Source: DASPUH01 sp035622975 (GTDB lineage: Bacteria > Chloroflexota > Limnocylindria > Limnocylindrales > CSP1-4). Taken from it: a stretch of DNA of 18,807 nucleotides. Below are positions 1 through 6,482 of this stretch, piece after piece. How positions within the stretch are numbered: position 1 is the stretch's first letter; each line of letters begins with the position of its first letter. The DNA lies in the NCBI GenBank assembly GCA_035622975.1, contig DASPUH010000137.1, positions 1-18,807 on the forward strand, in the 5' to 3' direction. Made by a program: the position numbers and the translations under genes. Below the pieces are notes generated by a model, which worked only from the letters and a program-made list of their open reading frames with translations, was not told the origin of the DNA and ran no database searches.

Positions 1-50
1 CGCCGCGCATGAACCGGCCGGACCTGCTGGCGGCCACGCCGCCAAGCTAG
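1..50 (+). CDS. Possible C-terminal end of a gene entering from the left
   Basis: A + strand frame is open from the window edge to a TAG at 48-50 and ends ...NRPDLLAATPPS. Its stop shares the palindromic CTAG with the stop of the convergent VOC gene (TAG at 49-47 on the minus strand), the tail-to-tail packing expected of real neighbours. Only about 16 residues are visible and no family can be recognised, so this could be chance. Confidence 0.25.
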   Translation, partial: PRMNRPDLLAATPPS

Positions 51-424
51 GCCGTGCCCGGGAGCGGTCCCTCGCGCAGGCCCAGGACGTTGCCGTCGGG
101 GTCCTTGAACCAGGCGCCGCGGGCCGGGCCGATCTGGGCCACGCCGTTCACCGTCTTGGGCGTTTCGTACTCCTCGAAAGTGATGCCGCGCCCGCGCAGA
201 TCGCGCATGACCGCGTCGATGTCAGTGACCTCGAAGTGGGCCACCGTCTGCCCCACGTTCGGCTGACCTCGGCGCACCGAGATCTGGCTGCCGGCCACGC
301 CGAAGCGGATCGCGAACGGAGTGGTGTCCAGCACCGCGAGGCCGAGCCGCGTGGCGTAGAACTCCCGGGCGACGTCGAGGTCGGTGACCGCTACCGTGGT
401 CACGAGCATGATGGTGTCGATCAT
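47..424 (-). CDS. VOC-superfamily protein (glyoxalase/bleomycin-resistance fold)
   Basis: Complete 125-residue, single-domain VOC protein, the usual size for a stand-alone member. Two beta-alpha-beta-beta-beta modules can be traced: the first starts at VTDLDVAREFYATRLGL (residues 13-29), and the second contains VAHFEVTDIDAVMRDL (61-76) and ends in the family hallmark GAWFKDPDGNVLGL (103-116). A His at 63 and a Glu at 118 sit where metal ligands occur, but the usual N-terminal His is not evident. Metal dependence and substrate are therefore open; such proteins include isomerases, dioxygenases and small-molecule-binding resistance proteins. The ATG start is supported by GGAGGG seven bases upstream. 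It is divergent from the sigma-factor gene, with about 120 bp between them. The fold call is firm and the function unknown. Confidence 0.85.
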   Translation of the reverse strand: MIDTIMLVTTVAVTDLDVAREFYATRLGLAVLDTTPFAIRFGVAGSQISVRRGQPNVGQTVAHFEVTDIDAVMRDLRGRGITFEEYETPKTVNGVAQIGPARGAWFKDPDGNVLGLREGPLPGTA

Positions 425-513
425 CCCCAGCCCTCCAGCTCGCTGCGACGGGCCGGATCCGTGGCCCCGCGGGCATGGTATCCGTCACGCCGCGACGCGG
501 CGACTCCGGCCAT

Positions 514-548
514 TGAACGTTTCGCCTGCCTGCCCCGTCAGGTGGTCA
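514..548 (+). promoter_or_regulatory. ECF-type promoter ahead of the sigma gene
   Basis: TGAAC at 514-518 and CGTC at 536-539 are 17 bases apart. This is the GAAC-N16/17-CGT arrangement typical of promoters read by ECF sigma factors, often their own. The predicted transcription start falls within about 5-9 bases of CGTC, at or near the ATG at 548, so the message would have almost no leader. Motif and spacing are seen; autoregulation is inferred. Confidence 0.4.
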
Positions 549-1129
549 TGCACGATGCGGAGGCGCACCTGGAACCGGTGATGCGGCGGGTCGGTCGCGA
601 GGATGACCGGGCCCGCGCGGCCGCGTTCGCCGACCTCGTCGGCGGCCCGGCGCTCGATCGCGCCTACCACTACGCCGCGCTGATGCTGGGCGACCGCGAG
701 GCGGCCGAGGATGCGACCCACGACGCGGCCCTGACCGCCTGGCGGCGCTTCGGCGAGCTGCGTGACCCCGCCCGGTTCGAGGCCTGGTTCGGCCGCATCC
801 TGGTGAACGTGTGCCGGGACCGGCGCCGGAGGCAGCGGCGGCAGGCACCGGGCATCGACGCCCAGACGGCCCTCATCGACCGAGCGCACCCCGGGCCCGA
901 CCTCGCCGACGACATCGGCCGGCGGGATGCGCTGACCCGGGCCATCCGGGGCCTGAGCCACGACCAGTGCGAAGTCATCGTCCTGCGCTTCTACCTGGAC
1001 CTGACGGTCGACCAGATCGCGGCCCGCACGGGCGCCCGCGCCGGCACGGTCAAGTCGCGCCTTCACTACGCCCTGCAGGCGCTGCACGCGGCGATCGACG
1101 CCGAGGCAGCCGGAGGACCACCGAGATGA
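548..1129 (+). CDS. ECF-like sigma-70 family RNA polymerase sigma factor
   Basis: 193-residue sigma factor from the ATG at 548 (GTG at 542 and ATG at 581 are alternatives). Region 2 lies around residues 35-95 and includes LGDREAAEDATHDAALTAWRRF and the RFEAWFGRILVNVCRD helix, which recognises the -10 element. After a basic, flexible linker, region 4 (about 133-180) carries LSHDQCEVIVLRFYLDLTVDQIA and the recognition helix GARAGTVKSRLHYAL. There is no region 1.1 or 3, as in group 4 (ECF) factors. The last bases overlap the next gene as ATGA, so the two are translationally coupled. Partners of ECF factors in this position are normally their regulators. An ECF-like promoter lies immediately upstream, suggesting autoregulation. 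The family call is firm; the signal it answers to is unknown. Confidence 0.9.
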   Translation: MHDAEAHLEPVMRRVGREDDRARAAAFADLVGGPALDRAYHYAALMLGDREAAEDATHDAALTAWRRFGELRDPARFEAWFGRILVNVCRDRRRRQRRQAPGIDAQTALIDRAHPGPDLADDIGRRDALTRAIRGLSHDQCEVIVLRFYLDLTVDQIAARTGARAGTVKSRLHYALQALHAAIDAEAAGGPPR

Positions 1130-2556
1130 CCGACGATGACCGCTTCGAAGACGACGTGCGCGATGTGCTCCGCGACCTCGCCCGCGATCCGGTGCCACCG
1201 TCACTCGTGGCGCGCGTGACCGGCATCCCCGACCGCTCGCCGGGCCCGGTCTCGCCCCGCTTCAGCCTGGCGGGTCCCCGCCTGCAGTGGTCGACCGCGC
1301 TGGTGGCACTGGTCGTCCTCGCCCTGGTCGCCGGCGCGTTCGTGCTCCGCGGTACCGGACCGGCCGCGGGGCCCAGCCCCTCCCCGACCGGCCTGTCGGG
1401 GATCGTGCTCCCGAGCCCGACCCCACCCCTGACCGTGCCCCCCTCGGTCGTGGCACCCACGACCTCGCCGACGCTCACCGCGCCTCCGACCGCGGCGCCC
1501 GGCGTGGCCGTCCCGGCCGACTTCCAGCCACGTTCGGTGACCTTCGCCTCGCCCACGGAGGGCTGGGTCCTGGGCAGCACCGCGTGCGGCTCGGCGCGCT
1601 GCGCGGTCATCGCCCATACCCTCGACGCGGGGCGCACGTGGAGCCGGACCGCCGCCCCGGCGACCACGGTGAACACGGACCCGCGGTACCCGACATCCGG
1701 GGTCAGCGCGATCCGTTTCGCCGACCACCTGGATGGGTGGGCCTACGGCCCGGACCTGTGGGCCACCCACGACGGCGGGTCCACGTGGCACAAGCTCGAC
1801 GTGACCGCGTTCGCCGGTGGACCCGCTCGCGTGTGGGATCTCGAGGCCGCGGCGGGCACGGCCCACCTCGCCTACTTCGCGGTCACGCCGGCCGCATTCG
1901 GGATCGCCTCCACGCCGGCGACCGCTGACGGCTGGACGTCCCCGCCGGTCTTCCTGCCGGTGGGGGCCGGGCCGGTTCCCCAGGTCCAGCTCGTGATCCA
2001 GGGACGGGCTGGCTGGCTGATCCAGGTCGACCGTGAGGTCATCGACGGAGCCCGCCTGGTCGACGGGTCCTGGAGCACGTGGACGCCGCCGTGCGCCGAC
2101 TCGGCCGGCCCGGCAGTCCTCGCCGCCTGGTCCAGCACGGGCCTGCTCGCCGACTGCGATCTCGGCGTCTGGTCGACGCCGCAGGGCGAGCATCTGTTCA
2201 CGTCGGCGAACGGGGGGACCACGTTCAAGGAGCTGAACCCGGCCGTGCCGCTGGACAGCGCCGCTGGGATCACCACGCCGGATGGCACCACCATCGTCGT
2301 CGCCGGCTCGGGCACCGGTGAGCCGGACCACTTGATCGCCTCATTCGACGGCGGCCGCACGTGGAAGACAGTTGTCAAGCCGGGCCTGGTGACCTTCACA
2401 GACCTGGGGTTCACGACCCAGACGCAGGGCGTCGTGGTCGTGAGCACCGGCTTGGGCATGAGCTACCTGCTGATGACCCGCGACGGCGGCCACACCTGGG
2501 TCGCGGTCACCTTCTCCTGCGCCCCAGGCATGTTCTGCGTGAACCAGTCGTCGTGA
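1126..2556 (+). CDS. Membrane-anchored Asp-box (BNR) beta-propeller, putative sigma-factor partner
   Basis: 476 residues from the ATG overlapping the sigma-factor stop. Order: a short acidic cytoplasmic segment (1-54, with DRFEDDVRDVLRDLARD), one membrane span (about 56-75, rich in A, L and V), a Pro/Ser/Thr linker (about 78-130), then an extracytoplasmic propeller to the C-terminus. The propeller shows at least five Asp-box motifs: LDAGRTW, HDGGSTW, ANGGTTF, FDGGRTW and RDGGHTW. This resembles Ycf48/photosystem II stability-factor-like and VPS10-like repeat proteins, with no sialidase catalytic pattern obvious. Coupling to the sigma gene, plus an inside-span-outside topology, fits an anti-sigma or sensor role with the propeller as ligand domain. 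However, the cytoplasmic part lacks a recognisable zinc anti-sigma motif (HxxxCxxC), so the regulatory role is inference. Fold and topology are well supported. Confidence 0.85.
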   Translation: MTDDDRFEDDVRDVLRDLARDPVPPSLVARVTGIPDRSPGPVSPRFSLAGPRLQWSTALVALVVLALVAGAFVLRGTGPAAGPSPSPTGLSGIVLPSPTPPLTVPPSVVAPTTSPTLTAPPTAAPGVAVPADFQPRSVTFASPTEGWVLGSTACGSARCAVIAHTLDAGRTWSRTAAPATTVNTDPRYPTSGVSAIRFADHLDGWAYGPDLWATHDGGSTWHKLDVTAFAGGPARVWDLEAAAGTAHLAYFAVTPAAFGIASTPATADGWTSPPVFLPVGAGPVPQVQLVIQGRAGWLIQVDREVIDGARLVDGSWSTWTPPCADSAGPAVLAAWSSTGLLADCDLGVWSTPQGEHLFTSANGGTTFKELNPAVPLDSAAGITTPDGTTIVVAGSGTGEPDHLIASFDGGRTWKTVVKPGLVTFTDLGFTTQTQGVVVVSTGLGMSYLLMTRDGGHTWVAVTFSCAPGMFCVNQSS

Positions 2557-2591
2557 CAGAGGCGTCTCTGGCGGGGTCCTGACGGATCAGG
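2557..2591. terminator. Paired hairpins between convergent genes
   Basis: Two short perfect stems lie between the propeller gene and the esterase gene: CAGAG/CTCTG (2557-2570, 4-base loop) and CCTGA/TCAGG (2578-2591, 4-base loop), the second overlapping the esterase stop. There is no T-tract. They could end transcription from both sides, but 5-bp stems are common in GC-rich DNA. Confidence 0.35.
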
Positions 2592-3534
2592 CCCGTGGGT
2601 GAACGGCGAAGAACGCCCAGATGACCGACGTGGCATCCAGCGCCGTCGACGGCTGGTCCAGGCCAAGGACGGCGGCGACGACCGGGTCCATGCGCTTGCC
2701 GCCGGGCCACTGGTGGCCTGCGCCGGCGACGGTGATGAGCTCCACGGCCCGCCCCCGCGAGCACGCCGCCAACGAAGTGGTGACCGCGCCTGCGGTGGTG
2801 GTGGAAGGGGCCGTGCAGTCGTCGATCGCCCGCCAGCCCGCCAGGACCGCGGGCACGGCCGGACCGTCGACGTGGCCCACCCCCGAACCCATCCCGCCGG
2901 CGTACGGCACGCGCGTGTCGGCCAAGCCGTGGATGGCGATGACCGAGGTCGGCGTCGCGCCCGCACACGGCACGAGCTGCGTGGCGGAGTCGGGCCCGAC
3001 GGCGGCGAACAGGTCCGTCTCGCACGCCAGGCGGTAGGCCATGATCCCGCCGTTGCTGATCCCCGTGGCATAGACGCGGGCCGGGTCGATGGGCAGGCCC
3101 GCCTCCACAGCCGCCACGAGGTCGCGGATGAAGCCGACGTCATCCACGCCTTCCTGCTCCGGCACGCCACAGCAGGTGCCGCCGTTCCAGGCCTTGGAGA
3201 TGCCGTCCGGATAGACGACCACGAACCGTCCCCCATCCGCCGCGGCGTCCCAGCCGTAGGCCCCCTCGGCCTGCGCCCCGTCGCCGAAACCGCCGTGGAG
3301 GAACACGACCAGCGGCGCCGGACTGCCGGCGATGAGCGACGCGGGCCGGTAGATGCGGTACGTGCGCGTGCGGCCCCCGCTGGCCAGGGTTCCAGCGGAC
3401 GAGCCGACCGGGATGGTGGAGGCCGCGGTCGACCCGGACGGCGTGGCCGGGACCGACGGGTGGGCTGCGCACCCGGTCAGGGCGAACGCCAGGGCGGCCG
3501 AGATGGCGAAATGAGCGACGAGTGAGCGGGTCAC
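2587..3534 (-). CDS. PHB-depolymerase/LpqC-type esterase lipoprotein
   Basis: 315-residue alpha/beta-hydrolase exported as a lipoprotein: the signal peptide ends in the lipobox LTGC (Cys22), followed by a Ser/Thr/Pro linker to about residue 50. The hydrolase core shows LVVFLHGGFGDG (oxyanion region, 75-86), the nucleophile elbow GISNGG (Ser160), the acid in HGLADTRVPY (Asp206) and the base in GAGHQWPG (His274). The triad is complete and the enzyme is probably active outside the membrane. This family (esterase_phb, COG3509) hydrolyses ester bonds in short polyhydroxyalkanoates, feruloylated or acetylated polysaccharides or related esters; the substrate cannot be read from sequence. Paired cysteines (CC at 121-122, and others) suggest disulfides. 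The start is GTG with a weak ribosome site. It stands alone, convergent with the propeller gene. Confidence 0.85.
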   Translation of the reverse strand: MTRSLVAHFAISAALAFALTGCAAHPSVPATPSGSTAASTIPVGSSAGTLASGGRTRTYRIYRPASLIAGSPAPLVVFLHGGFGDGAQAEGAYGWDAAADGGRFVVVYPDGISKAWNGGTCCGVPEQEGVDDVGFIRDLVAAVEAGLPIDPARVYATGISNGGIMAYRLACETDLFAAVGPDSATQLVPCAGATPTSVIAIHGLADTRVPYAGGMGSGVGHVDGPAVPAVLAGWRAIDDCTAPSTTTAGAVTTSLAACSRGRAVELITVAGAGHQWPGGKRMDPVVAAVLGLDQPSTALDATSVIWAFFAVHPRA

Positions 3535-3605
3535 CTGCCGATCATCGTCGAGCGCCCCGCTCGCGGCACCCCCCGATCGTCAGCGCGATGTAAGGGCCGA
3601 TCGCC

Positions 3606-3617
3606 GGGCCGCGGCCC
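3606..3617. terminator. GC palindrome downstream of the cupin gene
   Basis: GGGCCGCGGCCC is a perfect 12-bp palindrome about 17 bases past the cupin stop on the minus strand, inside a run of CCGCGG repeats able to form a strong stem. It has no T-tract. The remaining intergenic DNA (3535-3634) shows nothing else I can name. Confidence 0.3.
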
Positions 3618-3634
3618 GCGGCCTCGGGCAGGCC

Positions 3635-4174
3635 CTACCGCGCGGCCGCCACGATGGCGTCGGCCTCGTCGGCCGTCATGGGCGGGCCCATGACCGGCTG
3701 CCCGGTCGCCGTGGCGACCTGGTTCATGGCCTCGTAGTCCAGCGTGGCGGGGTCGGGCCGGCCGTGCGACACCGGGGTGCCCACCGCCTTGATGAAGTCC
3801 AGGAACGTCGTCGTGGCATGGGTCTGCAGCAGCACCGCGTCCTCATCGCCGACGACGCGAAACACGTGCGGCACACCGAGCGGCATCGAGACGTAGTCGC
3901 CCGGGTGAGCCACCAGCATCTGGTCGGCGCAGCGGATGGCAAGCGTGCCGGCGAGGAGGAGGAAGCTGTCGTCAAGGTCCTCGTGGACGTGGAGGGGCGT
4001 GCTCGCGCCGTGGGTCATGTGGTGCTCGATGATGATCGGGCGGGCGCCCTCGGGGGAGCGGACCACGGCGAGGTCACCGTAGAACCAGTACGCCTCGCCC
4101 TCGCCGAGACCGGTCTTGGCCGGGCTTCGCCTGGTCGCCGTGCTGCCGTCATCGGACGGATGGATCTGGCTCAT
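3635..4174 (-). CDS. Cupin-domain protein (quercetinase-like)
   Basis: 179 residues with one conserved beta-barrel cupin. Motif 1 is TPLHVHEDLDDSFLLLAG, giving His62, His64 and Asp68 (Asp in place of the usual Glu). Motif 2 is PGDYVSMPLGVPHVFRV with His103. The 3His/1acid metal site is therefore essentially complete, so a metal-dependent dioxygenase or isomerase, or a metal-assisted ligand-binding protein, is possible. The C-terminal 45 residues (after TFLDFIKAVG) form a helical tail ending TADEADAIVAAAR, seen in quercetin-2,3-dioxygenase-like cupins. The ATG follows AGGAGG by five bases and overlaps the tetR stop as ATGA, so the pair is one operon, and this protein is probably what the TetR regulator controls. 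Its substrate is unknown. Confidence 0.85.
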   Translation of the reverse strand: MSQIHPSDDGSTATRRSPAKTGLGEGEAYWFYGDLAVVRSPEGARPIIIEHHMTHGASTPLHVHEDLDDSFLLLAGTLAIRCADQMLVAHPGDYVSMPLGVPHVFRVVGDEDAVLLQTHATTTFLDFIKAVGTPVSHGRPDPATLDYEAMNQVATATGQPVMGPPMTADEADAIVAAAR

Positions 4175-4827
4175 GTTGGCCTCCTGGTGGGTACCTGGGC
4201 AGTCTGGTCGTCGGGGCTGGCGTCGGATGGTCGATCCGGCGGGGCTCGGCCGGCGCCGGCGAGCAGGGCGCGGATGGCGGACGCCACGACGGCCGCGGCC
4301 CTCGCGCCATCCATGCCCCAGAACGTGCGCAGCGTCTCCCAGGTGGGAGCGGAGTAGAGCACCTGCAGCGCGGCAGCCACATCGAGGCGGACGGCCGGCG
4401 ATGCATCGGGCAGGGCGGCTGCCGCACAGGCCTCGAACATGGCGCGCCGTTCCGGCTGCTGCCGCAGGCGGACGGCGAGTCCCTGGCGCGAATGGAGCAT
4501 GCCCTGGATCAGCGGCGCACCGGCGTCGAAGCCGGCGAACGAGCGGTGCACCGCGGCGACCAGGTCGTCCGTCGTGCGGGCCCCGAAGTCGACGTGGGTC
4601 AGGTTGTCCAGGATCCAGCCCCAGAGGGCCGTCTCGAGGTCGTCCTTCGTGGGGAAGTACCGGTAGACCGTGCGGTCGCGGACCCCGGCCTCGCGCGCCA
4701 CGGCCTCGTAGGTCAACTCCGCGCCGGTAGTCATGAGGGCCACGGACGCGCCCATGATCCGCGCTCGGGTGGCGGCTGCCTGGGCCGCCCGCGCCGGCGA
4801 GTCGTAGCGTCGCGTCTTCATATTCAT
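4171..4827 (-). CDS. TetR-family transcriptional regulator
   Basis: 218-residue TetR repressor. The N-terminal DNA-binding domain (about 13-65) ends in the typical helix-turn-helix ELTYEAVAREAGVRDRTVYRYFPTKDDLETAL. The rest is an all-helical ligand/dimer domain (about 75-190) without family-specific residues I recognise, then a disordered Pro/Arg-rich tail. It is first in an operon with the cupin (ATGA overlap). No Shine-Dalgarno sits before the ATG at 4827. Instead a sigma-70-like promoter (TTGACA, 18 bp, CAGTAT) ends seven bases before it and a perfect palindrome covers the -10 and start site, so a leaderless, self-repressed message is likely. A second Met at 4821 is an alternative start. 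Confidence 0.88.
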   Translation of the reverse strand: MNMKTRRYDSPARAAQAAATRARIMGASVALMTTGAELTYEAVAREAGVRDRTVYRYFPTKDDLETALWGWILDNLTHVDFGARTTDDLVAAVHRSFAGFDAGAPLIQGMLHSRQGLAVRLRQQPERRAMFEACAAAALPDASPAVRLDVAAALQVLYSAPTWETLRTFWGMDGARAAAVVASAIRALLAGAGRAPPDRPSDASPDDQTAQVPTRRPT

Positions 4828-4864
4828 GTCAGTGATACTGACATCAATAGCATCGCGCTGTCAA
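4826..4864 (-). promoter_or_regulatory. tetR promoter with overlapping TetR operator
   Basis: On the minus strand, -35 TTGACA (4864-4859) is perfect; 18 bases on is CAGTAT (4840-4835) as a weak -10, and the ATG begins seven bases later. The 19-bp sequence ATGTCAGTGATACTGACAT (4826-4844) has perfect 8-bp arms around a 3-bp centre, the size and form of TetR-family operators, and covers the -10 element and first bases of the start codon. Binding there would block initiation. The symmetry is seen; the binder is inferred from position. Confidence 0.7.
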
Positions 4865-4886
4865 GGGCTGACCAGCCAGCGGCACG

Positions 4887-4915
4887 TACCATCATCATGG
4901 TAGAATCGATACCAT
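4887..4915 (+). promoter_or_regulatory. Promoter and operator of the vapBC pair
   Basis: An extended -10 element (TGG-TAGAAT, 4898-4906) ends seven bases before the ATG at 4914, again with no ribosome-binding site, so the antitoxin message is probably leaderless. TACCAT-CATC-ATGGTA (4887-4902) is a palindrome over the front of the -10, and a third TACCAT half-site (4910-4915) overlaps the start codon. This fits cooperative autorepression by an AbrB-type antitoxin. No convincing -35 is seen. Confidence 0.5.
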
Positions 4916-5156
4916 GCGCACGACCATCGACAAGGCAGGACGACTGGTGATCCCGCGGCCGATGCGGGAACGGATCGGGCTCGCCGGTGGCGGCGTCGTT
5001 GAGGTCGAGCTGGATGGGGCGGGCGTGCACGTCGAGCCCGTCGCGGGGAGCGACCTGCGCGAGGCCGGTGGCCTGCTGCTGATCCCCTCGACCGGTGCTC
5101 CGCTCACGAGCGGCGCCGTGCGTGAGCTGATCGATGCCGACCGGCACGCGCGCTGA
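4914..5156 (+). CDS. vapB: AbrB/MazE-type antitoxin
   Basis: 80 residues. The N-terminal swapped-hairpin AbrB domain is clear: MRTTIDKAGRLVIPRPMRERIGL (the TxDKAGRLVIP pattern), then GGVVEVELDGAGVHVEPV. The C-terminal half (about 48-80) would wrap the toxin. The downstream PIN gene overlaps by 23 bp. In such pairs the antitoxin neutralises the nuclease and, with it, represses the shared promoter; repeated TACCAT half-sites at the promoter fit that. VapB and MazE antitoxins share this fold; the name follows the PIN partner. Confidence 0.85.
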   Translation: MRTTIDKAGRLVIPRPMRERIGLAGGGVVEVELDGAGVHVEPVAGSDLREAGGLLLIPSTGAPLTSGAVRELIDADRHAR

Positions 5157-5571
5157 GACCCGGCCGGTCGTCTTCCTGGATACCAGCGCGGCGATCGCCC
5201 TGGTGGTCGAAGACCACGAGGCTCACGGCGCGACACTCGAGCGGGTCAAGGGCCGGCGGCTGGGCCTGGCCGGCCACGCCTGGTTCGAAACCTACTCGGT
5301 CCTGACGCGCCTGCCCGGAGGCCTGCGCCGTTCGCCCGCCGACGCCATCCGTGTGTTGGCGCACGACTTCCCGGCCTCAGGGTTCCTGGGTGCGCGGGAG
5401 GCCGCCGAGCTCGGCCGCGAACTGGCCGCGGCGGGGATCGCCGGGGGCGCCGTCTACGACGGCCTCGTCGGTGCGGCCGCACGCCAGCACGGCCGTCCGC
5501 TGGTCTCCGCGGATGCCAGGGCGCGGCCGGTCTACGACGCCCTCGGGGTACGGGTCGAGGGCCTCGGCTAG
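5134..5571 (+). CDS. vapC: PIN-domain ribonuclease toxin, VapC-like
   Basis: 145 residues, the normal VapC length. All four acidic residues of the Mg-binding active site are visible: Asp16 (VVFLDTSAAI), Glu52 (AWFETYSVL), Asp109 (GAVYDGLVG) and Asp127 (LVSADARA). The toxin should therefore be catalytically competent; VapC enzymes cut specific RNAs, often initiator tRNA or rRNA loops. The ATG lies inside the antitoxin gene (23-bp overlap), which couples translation and leaves a ten-residue tail before the domain. No strong ribosome site is seen, fitting dependence on upstream translation. The specific RNA target is unknown. Confidence 0.85.
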   Translation: MPTGTRAETRPVVFLDTSAAIALVVEDHEAHGATLERVKGRRLGLAGHAWFETYSVLTRLPGGLRRSPADAIRVLAHDFPASGFLGAREAAELGRELAAAGIAGGAVYDGLVGAAARQHGRPLVSADARARPVYDALGVRVEGLG

Positions 5572-5586
5572 CCGGTCGCGTTCGGC

Positions 5587-6267
5587 TTACGACGTGGGCG
5601 GGACGGTGGTGGTCGGAACCTCGTCGGGCGAACCGCCGTCGTCCTCCGCGAGCAGCCGGTAGAGTCCGCGGCGCGTCTCCACCAGCAGCTTGCGCGCCTC
5701 CGCGGTCGTGCCCGGGCTGCCGACCTGTGAGAGCTGGAGCGTCGCGGCCATGACCTGGTGCAGCAGGTCGCGCAGCTGGACCGCGTCGGAGCCGCCGCCG
5801 AAGGCCCACGGCGCACCCGAGTCGCCGCGGGAGGCGCTGTCGGCGGCTGCACGGCCCGCCTCGGTCAGTTGGAAGACCCGCCGGCCGTCCTGCTCGGAGG
5901 CGTGGACGAGGCCCTCGTCCTCCAGCTGCTGGAGGGTCGGATAGACCGAGCCGGCACTGGGCCGCCAGCGGCCATCGCTACGGCGCTCGAGCTCGGAGAT
6001 GATCTGGTAGCCGTGCATGGGCTCCTCTGCCAGGAGGCCCAGGATCGCGCTGCGCACGTCTCCGCGGCGGGCTCGCAGGCCGCCGGGGAGCGGCATGCCG
6101 CGGAACCAGCCGCGGCCCGGTCCGAAGGGATGCGATCCGCCGCGGGCAGCGCGGTGGGGCCGCGGGTCGATGCCTGGTTCACCGTCGTAACGGTGGGCTC
6201 GCTGCGGCCGGTGCCACTGGCGCGGGTCGAAGTCATGGTGATGGGGGTCGATGCGTGGGTCGTCCAC
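5587..6267 (-). CDS. PadR-family regulator with His-rich N-terminal extension
   Basis: 226 residues from GTG at 6267, preceded by AAAGG with about seven bases spacing. The frame stays open to 6357, but that stretch contains the promoter palindrome, so the later start is preferred. Residues 1-60 are a low-complexity segment with HHH at 9-11 and further His at 19, 25, 38 and 46. The PadR winged helix follows (about 66-145): RRGDVRSAILGLLAEEPMHGYQII and then GSVYPTLQQLEDEGLV and RRVFQLTEAGR. A helical dimerisation segment is at 165-212. His-rich extensions before a PadR domain occur in the E. coli nickel-responsive YqjI, so metal sensing is plausible but unproven. No target gene is adjacent in an operon; it may control itself and distant genes. 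Confidence 0.85.
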   Translation of the reverse strand: MDDPRIDPHHHDFDPRQWHRPQRAHRYDGEPGIDPRPHRAARGGSHPFGPGRGWFRGMPLPGGLRARRGDVRSAILGLLAEEPMHGYQIISELERRSDGRWRPSAGSVYPTLQQLEDEGLVHASEQDGRRVFQLTEAGRAAADSASRGDSGAPWAFGGGSDAVQLRDLLHQVMAATLQLSQVGSPGTTAEARKLLVETRRGLYRLLAEDDGGSPDEVPTTTVPPTS

Positions 6268-6335
6268 GTGCTGCCTTTCGATCGGCGTACCTGCGATCCC
6301 GGCTCCGGCTGATGGCGCCGTCCTATCGCGTACGC

Positions 6336-6367
6336 TCACGATATATCGTGACACCACGCCATGTCAA
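6336..6367 (-). promoter_or_regulatory. padR promoter with 16-bp palindromic operator
   Basis: Perfect -35 TTGACA (6367-6362, minus strand), 16 bp, then TATATC (6345-6340). TCACGATATATCGTGA (6336-6351) is a perfect palindrome enclosing the -10, of the AT-centred dyad type bound by PadR proteins. Transcription would begin near 6333, giving a leader of about 65 bases before the GTG. Autorepression by the adjacent PadR gene is inferred. Confidence 0.7.
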
Positions 6368-6456
6368 GCCCGGTGGTCGCAGGGGGCTCGCTCGGGGCGC
6401 CAGAGGTCGATCTGCGGCAAGCCGGAGATCCCCATCGTCACGCCCCTCTCTCGTGG

Positions 6457-6482
6457 TGCCAGGCGACGCGTTCAACCTGGCA
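6457..6482 (-). terminator. Hairpin over the metallopeptidase stop
   Basis: TGCCAGG (6457-6463) and CCTGGCA (6476-6482) form a perfect 7-bp stem with a 12-base loop, spanning the stop codon of the minus-strand peptidase gene. No T-run follows. Candidate terminator only; the rest of 6368-6471 shows nothing else. Confidence 0.3.
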
